The translations under genes and the position numbers were made by a program. From assembly GCF_937127095.1 (NCBI RefSeq), contig NZ_CAKZLP010000019.1, positions 124,001-188,000 on the forward strand: a stretch of 64,000 nt of DNA, given 5' to 3'. The notes under the pieces were generated by a model that had not been told where the DNA came from, searched no databases, and saw only the letters and a program-made list of their open reading frames with translations. Shown here piece by piece: positions 17,487 through 27,470 of this stretch; positions within the stretch are counted from its first letter, which is position 1; each line of letters begins with the position of its first letter. The DNA comes from an uncultured Amphritea sp. (GTDB taxonomy: Bacteria > Pseudomonadota > Gammaproteobacteria > Pseudomonadales > Balneatricaceae).

Positions 17487-18320
17487 CTAATTGAGTGTTG
17501 CCTGACTAAAACGGAATAGCCGCTGGCAGTTCGCTTCAGTTTGCTGTGCTAACTCCTGCGGATCATCATTGCGCGCCAGGGCTGCCTGTTCGAGAATGTG
17601 TGGCAGATAGGCAGGAAGGTTGCGACGACTTTTGGTCTTAGGTTTCAGGTTGCGAGGTATCAGGTAGGGCGCATCGGTTTCCAGCAGCAGGCGGTTGGCC
17701 GGAATCTCTTTGAGCAGATTGAAAAGCTCAACGCCTCTGCGTTCATCACATATCCAGCCGGTAATGCCGATATACAGATCCAGGTCGAGATAGTTGTACA
17801 ACTCTTCACGGCTGCCGGTAAAACAGTGTGCTACCCCACCGCTTATCTCATCTTTCACATAGCGCAGCATCTTAATCTGCTGCATATGTGCATCCCTTTC
17901 GTGAAGAAACAGCGGCAGCCCCGATTCTGATGCCAGCTCAAGCTGTTGCTCAAATGCCCATATCTGTTGTTCGGGGGTGGAAAAATTGCGGTTAAAATCC
18001 AGGCCGGTCTCGCCGACAGCACACACGTGTGGGTGTTTCAGTAAAGCGGCCAGAGTATTGCGAACCTCCGGGCTAAACTCCTTACTATAATGGGGGTGAA
18101 CCCCAACGGTGCAAAACAATCGGTTGGGGTGTTGCTGGCAAAGGCTGATCGCCTGTTCACTTTCCCTGGCATTGGTCCCCGTGATCAGCATTCGCTTAAC
18201 CCCGGCTGTATCCGCATCCTGAATAACGGTTTCACGATCAGCATCAAACACGCTATCGGTCAGATTGATGCCGATATCGGTCAGTGAATAGCGGCCACTG
18301 TGGCTAATCTGATCTGTCAT
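17487..18320 (-). CDS. tatD: TatD family metal-dependent hydrolase/DNase
   Basis: TatD-family enzymes are TIM-barrel, divalent-metal hydrolases with 3'-5' exonuclease or DNase activity reported for E. coli TatD. The 277-residue product shows DIGINLTDSVF at the start, VGVHPHYS near 77, VGETGLDFNRN near 105, a metal-site His in FLHERDAH near 140, VAHCFTGS near 168, and LLETDAPYL near 220. The near-identity of the opening to E. coli TatD favours TatD over YcfH/YjjV paralogues. Its ATG overlaps the slt stop (TGATG), so it is coupled to slt. Confidence 0.92.
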   Translation of the reverse strand: MTDQISHSGRYSLTDIGINLTDSVFDADRETVIQDADTAGVKRMLITGTNARESEQAISLCQQHPNRLFCTVGVHPHYSKEFSPEVRNTLAALLKHPHVCAVGETGLDFNRNFSTPEQQIWAFEQQLELASESGLPLFLHERDAHMQQIKMLRYVKDEISGGVAHCFTGSREELYNYLDLDLYIGITGWICDERRGVELFNLLKEIPANRLLLETDAPYLIPRNLKPKTKSRRNLPAYLPHILEQAALARNDDPQELAQQTEANCQRLFRFSQATLN

Positions 18321-20416
18321 CACCGGGTCTGAGGTGTGTTGGGATTAAGGCGGATATAATCCCGCAGTTGCGCGGCCTGTGTAGCCCCTGTAGAAGTTTG
18401 TAACGCCAGGCGGAAAGCTGTTTGTCCCTCAATGATATGGGAAGGCTGTCCCGCCAGCGTACGATAAACCGCATGGTAGGCCATAACGTTCATGACGTAT
18501 CGGCGGGTTTCATTAAAAGGAATTGTTTCTATCCAGATATCAACCGGCAGATCCCCGCGTTGCTTCAACCACTGCTTAACCCGATGGGGGCCTGCATTAT
18601 AGGCAGCGGTGGCGTAGATCTGATTGTTGCTGAATGTTTCCTGCATCTCAGCCAGGTAGGCTACGCCCAGATTGATATTGGTTTTTGGCAGATAAAGATC
18701 GCTGCTGTTTTTGTAGGGGATGTCGTTATGTTTTGCCGTAAACTGAGCGGTCTTTGGCATCAGTTGCATCAAGCCTCTGGCGCCAACATGGGAGCGAGCA
18801 TGGGGTTGATAGGCGCTTTCCTGGCGTGCAATCGCACGGGCCCAGTTGGTGTCTATATTGTACTTGCCCGCCAGTTCGGAAAAGATTTCAGAGTAGGGCA
18901 TGGGGAATCGCAGGGCTATATCATCCCAGTATTTTGCCTTGGCAACACCGATGATCGCCATATTGTGCCAGCCCCAGCGGTGCAGGACAGTGGCTGCAGT
19001 GCGCAGCTGATCGGCATCATAATCCCGGGTTAGCTGATTCCATTCACGCCGGGCAAGATAGCGCTCGTCCAGTTGGTAAAGTTCATGCATTCGCAGCATA
19101 GCGGGGTGATTCGCCAGTGCCAATACACCCTGCTCGGGTACTTTATCCTGTTGTGGGTTCAGACGAAAACCGGTTTGCAGCGTTCTCGCGGCCAGTAAAC
19201 CGTAATAGCTGCGCTGGGTACTCAGGTTTACAAAAGCATCGGAATAGGCAGGTTTAAGTCCCTCTATGTGGCTGGCCGAGAGCGTCCTCCAGTAGACCCA
19301 GCGTTCATTTAGCTGTGTTTCTGCGGGCAGTTGGTCAATCAACTGATGGACTTTTTTCCAGTTGAGATCGGTCAGCGCAAGCATGATACGACGTTCCTGA
19401 ATCTCTTCATCAACGGGTTTGTTCAACTGCCGTAGAAGTGTATCGGTTTGCTTATCGGGCCGGTTTGCCACACGTCGTGCCAGTGTCCGGTTCAGATTTT
19501 GCTGATCTTCCGGGCTAAAGGTCAGTTTTGTGCGAATTTTAAGCCACGCCTGCGTGGCAGCCTGCGGACTTTTTCTTGACAGACGATCGATGCCATACAG
19601 ATAGGTTGACTGACTGGCAATATTGTCACCTGGCAAGTAGCTAAGGTCCTGAGCCAGAGAGGGGGTCTTGCTGATCTCGAAGAATCGCTCTGTGGCGCGC
19701 TTCTGCTGCTTATCTTTAATAAAACGTGTCAGATATCGAGCCAGGTCTATATTGTTATTATCTACGGCTTTCCAGAACCGTTGGTAGGCCAGCTTGCTGG
19801 AGGGTGCATTATATTTTGCGCTCCAGTGGTCAAAAACAGGATCGCAGGCATTCGGTATCGAATGCCCCGCGTTCCATAAACTCTCAATACCTTTCACGGC
19901 AAGACTCGACTGACCTGTTTGTAGCAGCGCGTTACGGTAATGACACTCATATAGCTCACTCTCTACGTCAGCGTTCTGATGGGCGGTAATATAGTGCTGC
20001 CAGCGTTTATTGGCTGCCAGATAACTCAGCCATTTTTGCTGCAATTGATAAACCGTGGGGATCTCCTGGTATTGCTGTGCGTAAAGGTTTATGTGGTGCT
20101 GAGTGACAGTGTCAAAATTGTGTTCAAGCTCTTGTTGTTCAATATAGGGATAAAGAGGGTAGGCCGTTAACCGGGACTTAAGCAGATAAAACTGCTCAAG
20201 GTCATCATCTTTCAATGCGTTGAGGGCTTGTTCATAGAGCAACCGTGATTCTGCGGCAGTGGCCACAGCGAGGCCTGCTTCAGAAGCTGACGCAATAGCT
20301 GAGTCTGCCAGAGTTGACTCCGCAACAGCCGTATTTATACCTCCCGTCAACAACGTACAGACAAAAATACTGCAGAGGGTTCGGGGTAATTTGGTTGAAC
20401 TCAGTATATAAAGCAT
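18320..20416 (-). CDS. slt: Soluble lytic murein transglycosylase Slt
   Basis: Slt cleaves the beta-1,4 bond between MurNAc and GlcNAc in peptidoglycan, forming 1,6-anhydro ends, in the periplasm. The 698-residue protein has a signal peptide (about 1-32, cleaved near AVA), a long superhelical region of alpha-helical repeats (to about 500), and a C-terminal lysozyme-like catalytic domain. The catalytic Glu is in ARQESAYQPHARSHVGARG near residue 535, followed by LMQLMPKTA and ATAAYNAGPHRVKQW. Length is slightly above that of E. coli Slt70. It leads a unit with tatD. Confidence 0.95.
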   Translation of the reverse strand: MLYILSSTKLPRTLCSIFVCTLLTGGINTAVAESTLADSAIASASEAGLAVATAAESRLLYEQALNALKDDDLEQFYLLKSRLTAYPLYPYIEQQELEHNFDTVTQHHINLYAQQYQEIPTVYQLQQKWLSYLAANKRWQHYITAHQNADVESELYECHYRNALLQTGQSSLAVKGIESLWNAGHSIPNACDPVFDHWSAKYNAPSSKLAYQRFWKAVDNNNIDLARYLTRFIKDKQQKRATERFFEISKTPSLAQDLSYLPGDNIASQSTYLYGIDRLSRKSPQAATQAWLKIRTKLTFSPEDQQNLNRTLARRVANRPDKQTDTLLRQLNKPVDEEIQERRIMLALTDLNWKKVHQLIDQLPAETQLNERWVYWRTLSASHIEGLKPAYSDAFVNLSTQRSYYGLLAARTLQTGFRLNPQQDKVPEQGVLALANHPAMLRMHELYQLDERYLARREWNQLTRDYDADQLRTAATVLHRWGWHNMAIIGVAKAKYWDDIALRFPMPYSEIFSELAGKYNIDTNWARAIARQESAYQPHARSHVGARGLMQLMPKTAQFTAKHNDIPYKNSSDLYLPKTNINLGVAYLAEMQETFSNNQIYATAAYNAGPHRVKQWLKQRGDLPVDIWIETIPFNETRRYVMNVMAYHAVYRTLAGQPSHIIEGQTAFRLALQTSTGATQAAQLRDYIRLNPNTPQTR

Positions 20417-20628
20417 ATATCCCTATTTCAGTAGTCACTGTTACCCCAATCATAGCGGCAATGGTGCAGTAAATTCGAGTGAAATATCTGCCGATTTGGT
20501 GAAATTGATCAAGCAGCCCTTATATCTTCATGATCTTTAACGGGAACTGTAAATATATTTTCTTTGCGTATCACCGCCCTGTGGTTTTTCTGTAGAATAT
20601 GCGGCCAACGTTTTTGGTGGATTTAAGC

Positions 20629-22512
20629 ATGGCTCTGATCAGACTGGATAAGGTCTCCGTCGCATTTGGCGATAAACAACTGCTCGATCACGTCGACTTT
20701 CAGCTGGATAAAGGCGAAAGGGTTGCTCTGGTGGGTATTAATGGTGCGGGTAAGTCGACCCTGCTGAAAGTATTAGCACGTCATCAGGCAACCGATGATG
20801 GCGAGATCTGGCAGGATGGCGGGGCGCGTGTTGCTGAGCTTTCGCAGATGCTGCCTGCGGCCGATGATCGCAAAGTCAGAGATGTGGTTGCGTCTGGCTG
20901 TGCTGAAACAGTTGATCTATTAAACCGTTACGAAACGCTGGCCATGAGCCACAGTGATACGGATATGGCTGAATTGGAACGATTGCAGCACCGCATTGAA
21001 CTGGTTGATGGCTGGCATCTGGAACAGAAAATTCAGCAGGTTCTGGAGCGTCTTGAGCTGGATGGAGATCAACTGATGTCTGCCCTGTCCGGTGGCTGGC
21101 GTCGTCGGGCTGCATTGGGGGCTGCACTGGTTCAGTCACCGGATATCCTGTTGCTGGACGAACCGACCAACCATCTGGATATCGAAACCATTGAGTGGTT
21201 AGAAAAACAGATTATGGAGTTTCGTGGTGGTGTGCTGTTTATCTCTCACGACCGCTCGTTGGTTGAGCGTCTTGCCACCCGTATCGTTGAATTGGATCGC
21301 GGAAATCTGACCTCATTTCCCGGCAATTACTCCGCTTACCTGACACAAAAAGAGAAGTTGCTGGAAGAGGAAGAGCGCCACAATGCGCTGTTTGATAAGC
21401 GCCTGGCGGAAGAGGAAAAGTGGATCCGGCAGGGTATTAAGGCGCGCAGAACCCGTAACGAAGGTCGGGTGCGAGCGCTGAAAGACCTGCGGGTTGAGCG
21501 CTCTCAGCGTCGGGAGTTGCAGGGTAAAGCGAAGTTTCAGGTCGAGCAGGCCGACCGCTCCGGCAAAATTGTGATTGAACTGGAAAAGGTGAGTCACGGC
21601 TATAACGGAGAGGCTGTGATCAGCGATCTGACAATGTCGGTGCAACGCGGTGATCGTATCGGTCTGATTGGCCCTAATGGTGTGGGTAAAAGTACGCTGT
21701 TAAAAGTATTGCTAGGACAGTTGAAGCCTGATAACGGTGTGGTGAAGCTCGGAACCAGCCTCAATATCGCCTATTTTGATCAGTTGCGGGGGACATTGAG
21801 CCCCGAAAAAACCATTATCGACAATATCTCAGAAGGCCGTGAAAGTATTGTCATTAATGGTAAGTCACGCCATATCATCAGCTATCTGAGTGATTTTCTG
21901 TTCTCGCCTGAGCGCGCCCGCACACCGGTCAAAGCATTATCCGGTGGCGAGTGTAACCGAGTGATGCTGGCGAAACTGTTCAGTCAGCCATCTAACCTGT
22001 TGGTGCTCGATGAGCCGACCAACGATCTTGATATAGAGACTCTGGAACTGCTGGAAGAGATTCTCTTAGAGTATAAAGGGACCTTATTGCTGGTCAGTCA
22101 TGACCGGGCGTTTCTGGACAATGTTGTAACCTCAACACTGGTGTTCGAAGGTGACGGCAAAATCCAGGAGTATGTCGGTGGTTATGAAGACTGGCTGCGT
22201 CAGCGGTCTCAGGCGCCAGCGGTTAGTACAGCAAAAGCCAGTGCTAAGCCTGCGGTTGCTGCTGAACCGGTTAAGGCCGAACCGCCGAAGAAAAAGCTCA
22301 GTTATAAGCTGCAACGGGAGTTAGATCTGTTACCGGGGCAGTTAGAGCAGTTGGAAGCTGAGATTGATCGGTTACACGCTGAAACGGGTGCCGCTGACTT
22401 TTATAGCGGCGATCGTGAGCATGTTTCAGCCAGGCTGGCTGCGTTGCAGAGCAAAGAGGCTCAGCTAGAGGAGCTAATGGAACGCTGGGTCGAATTAGAA
22501 GCGATGCTATAA
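20629..22512 (+). CDS. uup: ABC-F family ATPase Uup
   Basis: Uup is a soluble ABC-F protein with two ATP-binding cassettes, linked to ribosome function and to precise excision of transposons. The 627-residue product has Walker A GINGAGKST and GPNGVGKST, signature LSGGWRRR and LSGGECNR, Walker B LLLDEPTNHLD and LVLDEPTNDLD, and a C-terminal coiled-coil (about 555-627) characteristic of Uup. An Ala/Lys/Pro-rich linker precedes the coiled coil. I chose the ATG at 20629 because it gives the standard MALIRLDKVSV start; the open frame extends 30 bases upstream. Confidence 0.95.
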   Translation: MALIRLDKVSVAFGDKQLLDHVDFQLDKGERVALVGINGAGKSTLLKVLARHQATDDGEIWQDGGARVAELSQMLPAADDRKVRDVVASGCAETVDLLNRYETLAMSHSDTDMAELERLQHRIELVDGWHLEQKIQQVLERLELDGDQLMSALSGGWRRRAALGAALVQSPDILLLDEPTNHLDIETIEWLEKQIMEFRGGVLFISHDRSLVERLATRIVELDRGNLTSFPGNYSAYLTQKEKLLEEEERHNALFDKRLAEEEKWIRQGIKARRTRNEGRVRALKDLRVERSQRRELQGKAKFQVEQADRSGKIVIELEKVSHGYNGEAVISDLTMSVQRGDRIGLIGPNGVGKSTLLKVLLGQLKPDNGVVKLGTSLNIAYFDQLRGTLSPEKTIIDNISEGRESIVINGKSRHIISYLSDFLFSPERARTPVKALSGGECNRVMLAKLFSQPSNLLVLDEPTNDLDIETLELLEEILLEYKGTLLLVSHDRAFLDNVVTSTLVFEGDGKIQEYVGGYEDWLRQRSQAPAVSTAKASAKPAVAAEPVKAEPPKKKLSYKLQRELDLLPGQLEQLEAEIDRLHAETGAADFYSGDREHVSARLAALQSKEAQLEELMERWVELEAML

Positions 22513-22516
22513 GCGT

Positions 22517-22583
22517 TAACGAGTATTTGAAAGAATACTCGTTAGTGTGGTATGCAGGAACATAGAGGCTGTGCCTCTATGTT
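22517..22583. terminator. Two adjacent hairpins after uup
   Basis: Hairpin one pairs 22517-22527 with 22534-22544 (TAACGAGTATT/AATACTCGTTA). Hairpin two pairs 22559-22569 with 22573-22583 (AACATAGAGGC/GCCTCTATGTT), followed by TTC on the plus strand. They lie between convergent uup and the universal stress gene and probably end transcription from both sides, although T-runs are short. Confidence 0.6.
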
Positions 22584-22592
22584 TCAATGCTT

Positions 22593-23033
22593 CTATGCCT
22601 CTGCTTTAACCCGGATAGCCAGAACATCACACTTAGCGCCGTGGAGGATGCCGTTTGCGGTTGAACCCAGTAGCAGAGCCAGGCCATGACGTCCATGACT
22701 GCCGACCATGATCAGGTCACAACCCTGTTCTTCAGCAATCCGGTGGATCTCAGTTTCGGTATGGCCTGAGACCACATGGCACTGTTTTACCTGATAGTCT
22801 AGTTGCTTGCTGTAGCGAGTCATTTTGCTCTGTGCATGTTCATCCAGCTGTGCCTGAATGGTTGTCAGATCCATAGGGACATCGCCGCCATAAGCGAAGC
22901 TGAGGGGCTCTATAACGTGAACCAGTGATAGCTCTGCATTGGTGCATTCTGCCAGTTGTTTAACTTTGTCGATCAACTGATCAGATTCCTCTGACAGATC
23001 AGTCGCCACTAAAATATGTTTGTATAGGGACAT
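22593..23033 (-). CDS. Universal stress protein (UspA family)
   Basis: The 146-residue product is a single Usp domain. It opens with YKHILVATDLSEESDQL, has a central VHVIEP strand, and carries the ATP-binding type pattern VGSHGRHGLALLLGSTANGIL near residues 112-132 (G-2x-G-9x-G-S/T). Such proteins are cytoplasmic and help survival in growth arrest or stress; the specific trigger here is unknown. An AAGGAGAT-type ribosome-binding site precedes the ATG. Transcribed alone. Confidence 0.93.
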   Translation of the reverse strand: MSLYKHILVATDLSEESDQLIDKVKQLAECTNAELSLVHVIEPLSFAYGGDVPMDLTTIQAQLDEHAQSKMTRYSKQLDYQVKQCHVVSGHTETEIHRIAEEQGCDLIMVGSHGRHGLALLLGSTANGILHGAKCDVLAIRVKAEA

Positions 23034-23128
23034 GGGAATATCTCCTTTTGATTCCTGATTATTAGAGTAGCATACACCCGCAGGTTTTGAATCTGACCGG
23101 GGTCAATTTGGGTAGTCGAGGATATTGA

Positions 23129-23635
23129 ATGAAGTGGGCTATTATTGTTCTTGTTATGATGTCCTTGCTGGGGTCAATGATGTGGGTGATGCCCAGTCCC
23201 CGGGAGCGTTATTTAGCAAAGTTAAGGCAGCAGGCTAGTCGCCGGGGATTTCAGGTGCAGATAGTGCGGGCAAAACCTCCTCGCGCCGCCGGTCAGGTTG
23301 AGCCTGAAGTAATGAAGGCGACCGCTTACCGACTGCCGCGTTATAATCTGGACAAAAAACACCGGGCAAACTTTATTGAGTGGCAGATTTTTCGCCAGAT
23401 TGCGGTTGCTGACGAAGGTCTGCCAGAGGGTTGGTGCTGGGGGGTGGGAGAGCGTCGTCTCAATGAAAAACAGCTAGCCATGCTTAACCTGTTGATTTCA
23501 CAGCTTCCGGAGGGGGTTGCATCGGTTGAATCGACGCCTATACATATCTCATTGTACTGGAATGAAAAAGGTGGCGAAGAGGTGCTTGAACAGTTGCACG
23601 CGCTGCTTCAGCCTTTTATCGATGAACAGTTCTAG
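23129..23635 (+). CDS. Hypothetical membrane-anchored protein
   Basis: I do not recognise this 168-residue protein. It has one N-terminal hydrophobic helix (about residues 4-22) followed by a basic linker (RERYLAKLRQQASRRG) and a soluble part with a distinctive WCWGVG stretch near residue 107. The soluble domain looks folded, with alternating strands and helices. GAGGAT precedes the ATG at suitable distance. It lies 10 bases before a DUF1653 gene, so the two are probably co-transcribed. Confidence 0.7.
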   Translation: MKWAIIVLVMMSLLGSMMWVMPSPRERYLAKLRQQASRRGFQVQIVRAKPPRAAGQVEPEVMKATAYRLPRYNLDKKHRANFIEWQIFRQIAVADEGLPEGWCWGVGERRLNEKQLAMLNLLISQLPEGVASVESTPIHISLYWNEKGGEEVLEQLHALLQPFIDEQF

Positions 23636-23645
23636 AGGCAGTTTT

Positions 23646-23870
23646 ATGACACTTAAGCAGGGTTTCTACCGGCATTATAAGGGCGCAGAATATCAGGTAC
23701 TTCATCTTGCCAGACACTCCGAAACCGAGGAGTGGCTGGTGGTCTACCGGCCGTGTTATGGAGACCGTGCGGTATGGGTTCGACCTCTGGAGATGTTTAA
23801 TGAAAATGTCACTGTGAGTGATGGAACCGTCGTGCCACGGTTTGAGTTTATCAGAGATGATAAGCCTTAG
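23646..23870 (+). CDS. DUF1653 domain protein
   Basis: The 74-residue product matches the small DUF1653 family: it opens with GFYRHYKGAEYQVLHLARHSET and continues with VVYRPCYGDRAVWVRPLEMF and a RFEFI end. Its function is unknown; the fold is expected to be a small beta barrel. The ATG at 23646 follows the previous gene closely. Its 3' end overlaps the end of the convergent gene at 23867 by 4 bases. Confidence 0.88.
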   Translation: MTLKQGFYRHYKGAEYQVLHLARHSETEEWLVVYRPCYGDRAVWVRPLEMFNENVTVSDGTVVPRFEFIRDDKP

Positions 23871-24598
23871 TTTTGCTCTTCTCTGTTTTCTTTCTGAGCC
23901 AGTTGGTCAAGTGATGCCGCCAGATTACCTGTTGCCATTGCGCTGCTTGGGCGTGCTTTGTTGAGCAGATCTCTGATCCTGTCGACATAGACCTGTTTCT
24001 GCTTTTGCGGTACGTTGGCCCGGGCAATCATCGCTTTCGCATGTTTGTAATGGGACATGGCGATTAACTTGTCGTCCCGCTCGAGATAATAATTTCCCTG
24101 GTTGATATGTGCATCGACAAAGACACAGACATGCAGCCAGTAGAGGTCATGTTGAAACTGCTTAGCCCGGGATACGCTCAATTTGCCCAGCTGTGCCATT
24201 TCAATGCAGAGTTTTTCCGCGTGTTGCACGTGGATCTGAGCTTTTTTCAGTGCCCGGTCATTATTAAAGCCACCGGGAACGGGGCTAACCCTGTCGGTAC
24301 TCTCTTTCTGCGCACTGATATCCTGCAGTAGGTCAGAGTCTGGTGCCAGTATCGAGATCTCTTCGATCATACTTACGATATATCCGCTTAAGGCATCGGA
24401 AATTTCGGAGCGACAGTTAGCTTCCTTGAGAATCGCAAGGGTTTCCAAAGCTTCGCCAGACTTCTGGTTCAGCTCTCTTAATCGCTTGGAACGATATTCC
24501 TGCTGTTGCTCTCTGGTAGAAAAAAAATGGTTAACCAGTAGCGCAATGAAACCGACGGCGATTAAAGAAAAAAGAAAAATCAGGTTGTCTTGCAACAT
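23867..24598 (-). CDS. Conserved hypothetical membrane-anchored helical protein upstream of topA
   Basis: I do not recognise a named family. The 243-residue product has an N-terminal membrane helix (about 5-24), then a long mostly alpha-helical cytoplasmic part with coiled-coil character (EQQQEYRSKRLRELNQ) and a helical-repeat-like second half that includes a YYLERDDKLIAMSHYKHA segment resembling a TPR. A gene of this kind next to and divergent from topA is also seen in pseudomonads, from memory. A Gln/Glu/Asn-rich tail ends the protein. Confidence 0.7.
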   Translation of the reverse strand: MLQDNLIFLFSLIAVGFIALLVNHFFSTREQQQEYRSKRLRELNQKSGEALETLAILKEANCRSEISDALSGYIVSMIEEISILAPDSDLLQDISAQKESTDRVSPVPGGFNNDRALKKAQIHVQHAEKLCIEMAQLGKLSVSRAKQFQHDLYWLHVCVFVDAHINQGNYYLERDDKLIAMSHYKHAKAMIARANVPQKQKQVYVDRIRDLLNKARPSSAMATGNLAASLDQLAQKENREEQN

Positions 24599-24725
24599 AT
24601 TCTCAGGTAGTTGTAATTAAGGAACAGGCTAATATTGGCGGCAGCATACTGCATTTAAGCTACCAGAAACATACCTTTATTAGCCAATACTCTTGATCAA
24701 TTAGCGTGTTTTTTTTGGCAGAAGC

Positions 24726-24754
24726 TTGACCCTGCTGGTTACAGCCCTTATATA
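24726..24754 (+). promoter_or_regulatory. Candidate sigma70 promoter of topA
   Basis: TTGACC at 24726-24731 and TATATA at 24749-24754 are separated by 17 bases, close to the sigma70 consensus. The predicted start of transcription is about 40 bases upstream of the topA ATG. topA promoters are often supercoiling-sensitive, which is knowledge, not shown here. Confidence 0.6.
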
Positions 24755-24802
24755 TGCACGCTGTTTTGTATTGTCACCTTGTCCTTTAAGGATTGTATTT
24801 AT

Positions 24803-27457
24803 ATGGGAAAGTCCCTAGTTATTGTTGAGTCACCTGCAAAAGCGAAAACCATAAACAAGTATCTGGGTAACCAGTTTGTGGTTAAGTCGAGTGTGGGCCA
24901 CATTCGTGATCTGCCCACCAGTGGTTCAGGTAACGGGACCGGCTCCGACCCCAAAGAGCGTGCGCGGCAGGCCGCTCTGACACGGAAAATGTCACCGGAC
25001 GAGAAGGCTCGTCATCAGGCTGAAAAGAGCAAAAAGCAACTGATTGCCCGAATGGGTGTTGATCCCGAGCATAACTGGGATGCGCGCTACGAAATTTTAC
25101 CGGGTAAAGAAAAAGTCGTGGATGAGTTAAGGCGACTGGCGAAAGATGCTGACACTATCTATCTCGCAACCGATTTGGACCGCGAAGGGGAGGCGATTGC
25201 CTGGCACCTGCGGGAAGCGATCGGCGGTGAGGATTCGCGCTATAAGCGTGTGGTATTTAATGAGATTACCAAAAAAGCGATTCAGGAAGCGTTTAAACAG
25301 CCTGGCGAGCTTGATCTTAATCGGGTTAATGCACAGCAGGCGCGACGATTCCTGGACCGTGTCGTGGGTTATATGGTCTCGCCGCTGCTTTGGGCAAAAG
25401 TTGCCCGGGGACTGTCCGCAGGACGGGTTCAATCAGTTGCTGTGCGTTTGCTGGTAGAACGTGAGAAAGAGATTCGCAGCTTTATCCCTGAAGAGTTCTG
25501 GGAGCTGCATGCGGATGTAGAATCAGATACAAAAGAGGCGTTGCGGCTCCAGGTTGATAAATACCGCGATCAGACCTTCCGTCCGGTCACCGGGAAAGAG
25601 ACTGAGGCACACCTTGCGCAGCTTAAACAGCAGGCCTTCCGGGTAACAAACCGCCAGGATCGGCCGACCAGTAGTCGTCCTTCAGCGCCGTTTATTACCT
25701 CGACACTGCAGCAGGCGGCCAGTACCCGTCTGAGCTTTGGTGTGAAGAAAACCATGATGATGGCACAACGGCTCTATGAGGCTGGCTACATCACCTATAT
25801 GCGTACCGATTCGACTAATCTGAGTGGCGAAGCAGTGGCCGCGTGCAGAGAGTACATCAGTGACAATTTTGGCAGTAAATATCTGCCGGAAAATCCTAAC
25901 TCTTATAGCAGCAAGGAGGGCGCTCAGGAGGCTCACGAGGCGATTCGTCCCTCTGACGTCACTATCGAGGCGACCGCCCTTAACGGCATGGAGCGGGACG
26001 CTGAGCGGCTCTATGAACTGATTCGACGTCAGTTTCTTGCTTGTCAGATGACTCCGGCGCTCTATACCAGTACCCGGATCACAGTCACCGCTGGTGAATT
26101 CGAACTGCGTACCAAGGGGCGGATCCTCCGTTTTGATGGTTATACCCGGGTGATGAATAGCCAGGGTAAGAATGAAGATATTATTTTACCGGATGTGCAG
26201 CAGGGCGACGTGTTGCAGCTTCAGCAACTGGATCCTAAACAGCACTTTACCAAGCCTGCGCCACGTTATACTGAAGCCAGCCTGGTTAAAGAGTTGGAAA
26301 AGCGCGGCATCGGCCGGCCATCGACCTATGCTTCGATCATCTCCACCATTCAGGACCGGGGTTATGTCGAAGTCCAGAACCGCCGTTTTTATGCGCAGAA
26401 AATGGGTGATATTGTCACCGAAAGGCTGGTGGAAAATTTCACAGATCTGATGGACTTTAGTTTCACCGCCCGGATGGAGGAATCGCTGGACGGTATTGCG
26501 ACCGGAACAACGGAGTGGAAATCCCTGCTGAACCAGTTCTACAAAGGTTTCAGTGACCGTTTGCTTGAAGCGCAGGATCCTGAAACGGGAATGCGGCTGA
26601 ATGCTCCGACAGAAACGGATATCGCCTGCCCAAGCTGTGGTCGGATGATGATGATCCGTACCGGTACCACCGGGGTTTTTCTGGGCTGTTCAGGCTACGC
26701 TTTACCACCTAAAGAGCGCTGTAAAACCACCATGAATCTGGTTCACGGTGATGAAGTGGTGAGTGTTGACGGCGACGAAGAGGAAGAGTCCCGAATCCTG
26801 CGCAACAAGCATCGTTGTAAAATCTGTGATACTGCGATGGACAGTTACCTGATTGATGAGCAACGTAAGCTGCACATCTGTGGTAACAATCCTGACTGTT
26901 CAGGTTTCGAAGTTGAAAAGGGTTCGTTCAAAATTAAAGGCTATGACGGCCCGGTACTTGAGTGTGATAAGTGCGGCTCTGAGATGCAGCTGAAGACAGG
27001 CCGTTTTGGTAAATTCTTTGGTTGTACCAGTGAGACCTGTAAAAACACGCGTAAGTTGTTGCGCAGTGGCGAGGCTGCACCGCCCAAGATGGATCCGGTG
27101 CCGATGCCAGAGTTGCAGTGTGACAACGTCGATGACACTTTCATTCTGCGGGATGGTGCTTCCGGTCTGTTTCTGGCCGCCAGCCAGTTTCCTCGAAAGC
27201 GGGAAACACGGGCGCCGAAAGTCACTGAGCTTCTGCCGCACCAGAGTGAGATCGATCCAAAGTACAGCTTCCTGTTTAGTGCGCCCGTGGAGGATGATGA
27301 GGGTAACCCAGCTATCGTTCGCTACAGTCGTAAAACAAAAGAGCAGTACGTGATGACTGAAGTCGACGGTAAAGCAACCGGATGGCGAGCATTTTATACT
27401 GGTAGTAAGTGGGTAGCGGAAGCTGCCAAAGCGAAGAAATCAGCGGCTACGAAGTGA
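24803..27457 (+). CDS. topA: DNA topoisomerase I (type IA) TopA
   Basis: TopA relaxes negative supercoils by passing one strand through a transient break. The 884-residue protein has the TOPRIM domain ([15 protein letters not shown] to [15 protein letters not shown]), the DNA-gate domains with active-site Tyr in [14 protein letters not shown] near residue 330, [10 protein letters not shown] near 505, and a C-terminal region with three four-cysteine zinc motifs (CPSCGR..., CKICDT..., CDKCGS...) between about 610 and 760. I chose ATG 24803 because it gives the standard [16 protein letters not shown] start; the frame extends 24 bases upstream. Confidence 0.97.
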   Translation: MGKSLVIVESPAKAKTINKYLGNQFVVKSSVGHIRDLPTSGSGNGTGSDPKERARQAALTRKMSPDEKARHQAEKSKKQLIARMGVDPEHNWDARYEILPGKEKVVDELRRLAKDADTIYLATDLDREGEAIAWHLREAIGGEDSRYKRVVFNEITKKAIQEAFKQPGELDLNRVNAQQARRFLDRVVGYMVSPLLWAKVARGLSAGRVQSVAVRLLVEREKEIRSFIPEEFWELHADVESDTKEALRLQVDKYRDQTFRPVTGKETEAHLAQLKQQAFRVTNRQDRPTSSRPSAPFITSTLQQAASTRLSFGVKKTMMMAQRLYEAGYITYMRTDSTNLSGEAVAACREYISDNFGSKYLPENPNSYSSKEGAQEAHEAIRPSDVTIEATALNGMERDAERLYELIRRQFLACQMTPALYTSTRITVTAGEFELRTKGRILRFDGYTRVMNSQGKNEDIILPDVQQGDVLQLQQLDPKQHFTKPAPRYTEASLVKELEKRGIGRPSTYASIISTIQDRGYVEVQNRRFYAQKMGDIVTERLVENFTDLMDFSFTARMEESLDGIATGTTEWKSLLNQFYKGFSDRLLEAQDPETGMRLNAPTETDIACPSCGRMMMIRTGTTGVFLGCSGYALPPKERCKTTMNLVHGDEVVSVDGDEEEESRILRNKHRCKICDTAMDSYLIDEQRKLHICGNNPDCSGFEVEKGSFKIKGYDGPVLECDKCGSEMQLKTGRFGKFFGCTSETCKNTRKLLRSGEAAPPKMDPVPMPELQCDNVDDTFILRDGASGLFLAASQFPRKRETRAPKVTELLPHQSEIDPKYSFLFSAPVEDDEGNPAIVRYSRKTKEQYVMTEVDGKATGWRAFYTGSKWVAEAAKAKKSAATK

Positions 27458-27470
27458 GCGGAGACCTAGT

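Noticed and set aside
20560..20600. Sigma70 promoter for uup
   Set aside because: TAGAAT and TTGCGT are present but 23 bases apart, too far for a normal promoter.
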